The notes under the pieces: generated by a model
What the model saw: only the letters and a program-made list of their open reading frames with translations
Told to the model about the DNA's origin: nothing
Databases searched by the model: none
Translations under genes and position numbers: made by a program
In this document: positions 19,133 to 20,685 of the stretch, one piece after another
Numbering within the stretch: the stretch's first letter is position 1
Layout: the number at the start of each line of letters is the position of its first letter
Assembly: GCA_033557675.1 (NCBI GenBank)
Contig: JAWQRM010000648.1
Location: 1 to 20,685, forward strand
Reading direction: 5' to 3'
Length of the DNA: 20,685 nt
Source of the DNA: Coptodactyla brooksi
Lineage: Eukaryota; Arthropoda; Insecta; Coleoptera; Scarabaeidae

Positions 19133-19960
19133 TCCAATAATCTAAGCCCTCGCGTTCTTCTCGCATTCCCGATGGATTGAAGCGACTTTATGTCTCTTGC
19201 AGAAAATGACATTGTCTGTATAAACCGCTTTTACGATCAAAGAGGCGTAAAGTAAACGAGTTACATTCATGTGTAATCGATCTAAGCATATGTGCACAAT
19301 ATGCGGATTTCACAGTAATAAAAATGCCATCATCAATCAATATTTGAAATAATAATAATAATTACTTTCGTCATTATTATTTTCTATAGAAAGCATATTC
19401 AGTATACTTCATATTCATTCATGTTTTATTGGAATGAACTTAGTTCATCTCAATAACACTACTTTAAAATGATTTTACTTGTTTCCTTCTCGCTATGTGC
19501 CAGGATATAAAAATCTGCATCCTGGAAGATGCAACGTCAGCATGCATCCTAAAATAACATCATCCCAAACAAAGTTCTTGAAAATTCGTCACGAAACTAG
19601 AAGTGATGTAAAAAGGTAATAATTATGTCCAGATATACACTTTGACTATATTCGGGCATACAAATTTAATTTAATTAGCAAAATGGTGTGTTAACGATTT
19701 CGTTATCGGCCGATATAGGAAGAATTAAAACGTTTAGTTACAATTTTGAATATCCTAATTAGTACAAACTAAATAATCTTTAGTAAATAGTGAACTTTAG
19801 TTCGAACCTATTTATACTTCTTAAGCAAAAGTATTTTATTCATGATTATCATAAGTAAAATAGCTCATAAAGAAAACATAAACATAAACACGAGAAGTGG
19901 AAAAGTGTTTTTTAAGTCCAAAATTGACTTTACTCCTTAGCTCCTACTATTAATCCCGAT
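19133..19960. other. Unassigned DNA
   Basis: No gene recognised. It contains an imperfect hairpin at 19426-19454 (TATTG...ATGAACT-T-AGTTCAT...CAATA) and repeated GCATCCT words around 19516-19550. Confidence 0.5.
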
Positions 19961-19977
19961 TGAAGCATATTGCTTCA
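19961..19977. repeat. 7-bp hairpin
   Basis: TGAAGCA-TAT-TGCTTCA, a perfect short hairpin just before an unrecognised 69-codon frame (19980-20189). That frame starts from GTG and has no recognisable domain, so it is not called as a gene. Confidence 0.75.
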
Positions 19978-20180
19978 GAGTGTATCCTGAAACAGCACCT
20001 CCTTTAGTGAAACATTTTTTGGAACGCAAAGAAGTAAAAACGAGTGTAATGACTAGGAAGGTATTTCGTCATGTGCAATTCTGTATACAACGTGACAAAC
20101 TCACTTTTGTATTCCGCGTACAGCATACTAAAAGCTCTTCCAACAGCAACAGGAATTTTAATTCGCACCATATAGAAGCT

Positions 20181-20216
20181 GTTAAATAGATTTTACAATT
20201 GTAAAATCTATTTAAC
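20181..20216. repeat. Perfect 36-bp palindrome
   Basis: The 18 bases at 20181-20198 are followed with no spacer by their exact reverse complement (20199-20216), centred on CAATTG. The flanks are not symmetrical. Confidence 0.97.
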
Positions 20217-20582
20217 TAAACACAACACCAATACCCAAAAGCATGGCATTTAGAAAAATGAAGATCGGCCTGAAATGTAGTTGCTGGTGTGACGAAAAGG
20301 ATTCGTGTGCTTTTTGCTCGCTAGGTGGCGGTACGTGTCTTGCAAACAATGATAACCGAGCAGCTGACAGTACATTCATTCGTTTCTAAAAGCGAGACGT
20401 AATGGATTATAAATTAGGGGTATGAATTCACCTAAGATTAGCGGTGAATCGTTTGTAGAAAAGTATCTCAATAAATATTGAACATATAAAAAAATATTTT
20501 TTTAATCGTTTTGTTTTTGACAGCGGAATGTGTAGGAGATCGTAAAATATGCTCCCTCTGCCTCGTCATTTACTAATTGACC

Positions 20583-20585
<3 letters not shown>
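20217..20585. other. Unassigned DNA
   Basis: No gene or repeat recognised. A slightly GC-richer patch around 20265-20350 has no long frame. Confidence 0.5.

Positions 20586-20628
<43 letters not shown>
20586..20628. repeat. (AT)n microsatellite
   Basis: About 21 AT dinucleotides bounded by CCCTA on the left and TAGGG on the right, so the tract and its borders are self-complementary. The remaining 57 bases to the window end show nothing. Confidence 0.97.
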
Positions 20629-20632
<4 letters not shown>

Positions 20633-20685
20633 GGGCAAATTGTAGGTGAGGACGTAAATTGGCTTTTTTTTGTCAAAGACAGTGT

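Noticed and set aside
19980..20189. 69-codon frame ending inside the 36-bp palindrome
   Set aside because: It starts from GTG and shows no domain; its stop coincides with the palindrome by chance as far as can be seen.
1..20685. The two terminal (AT)n tracts and nearby CTGTCTTT words as ends of one giant inverted element
   Set aside because: Beyond the AT dinucleotides and one short word, the flanks at 1-54 and 20629-20685 do not align.

Overview
The window looks like gene-poor, AT-rich, repeat-filled nuclear DNA from a large animal genome, most likely an arthropod and probably an insect. The basis is the content: a piggyBac-type transposase relic, Penelope-like retroelements (PLEs) with RT plus GIY-YIG motifs, a LINE with an RTE-like C-terminal tail, a small Tc1/mariner-like MITE, hammerhead-type motifs and (AT)n microsatellites. 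I see no intact host gene, tRNA, rRNA, CRISPR array, bacterial operon or convincing splice structure. Species cannot be named from the sequence.

Layout. (1) 1-840: an (AT)n tract and unassigned DNA. (2) 840-4235: a rearranged PLE whose 5' half lies inverted on the minus strand (3290 down to about 840, interrupted by unassigned DNA). Its 3' half, from RT motif 2 to GIY-YIG, runs on the plus strand from about 3290 to 4235. This is the geometry of a 5' inversion. (3) 4236-6500: no recognisable gene. (4) 6500-8036: a decayed piggyBac transposase with frameshifts, deletions and an Asp-to-Asn change, carrying a 99-bp MITE with a TA duplication. (5) 9334-17257: the dominant structure, a head-to-head inverted duplication. 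Arms of about 3.7 and 3.8 kb (9334-13005 and 13448-17257) flank a 442-bp spacer. Each arm runs outward through a 5'-truncated PLE, a degenerate hammerhead, a dead LINE C-terminus with conserved hairpin, and a noncoding tail. (6) 17247-17309: a compact, nearly canonical type I hammerhead ribozyme at the outer edge of the right arm. (7) 17310-20685: DNA with many short-loop hairpins, a perfect 36-bp palindrome, two stretches of unidentified decayed coding sequence, a 101-bp island with inverted ends, and a terminal (AT)n tract.

Nothing here works together as a pathway. The window is a record of nested transposition, inversion and duplication. The parts that may still act are RNA or DNA structures: the intact-looking hammerhead, and the long inverted repeat, which would give double-stranded RNA if transcribed through. 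The best leads for something undescribed are the hammerhead at the edge of the inverted duplication, the tandem hairpins in the LINE tail, and the unassigned relics at 17898-18378 and 18765-19132. All similarities were judged by eye from translated motifs; no database search was possible.
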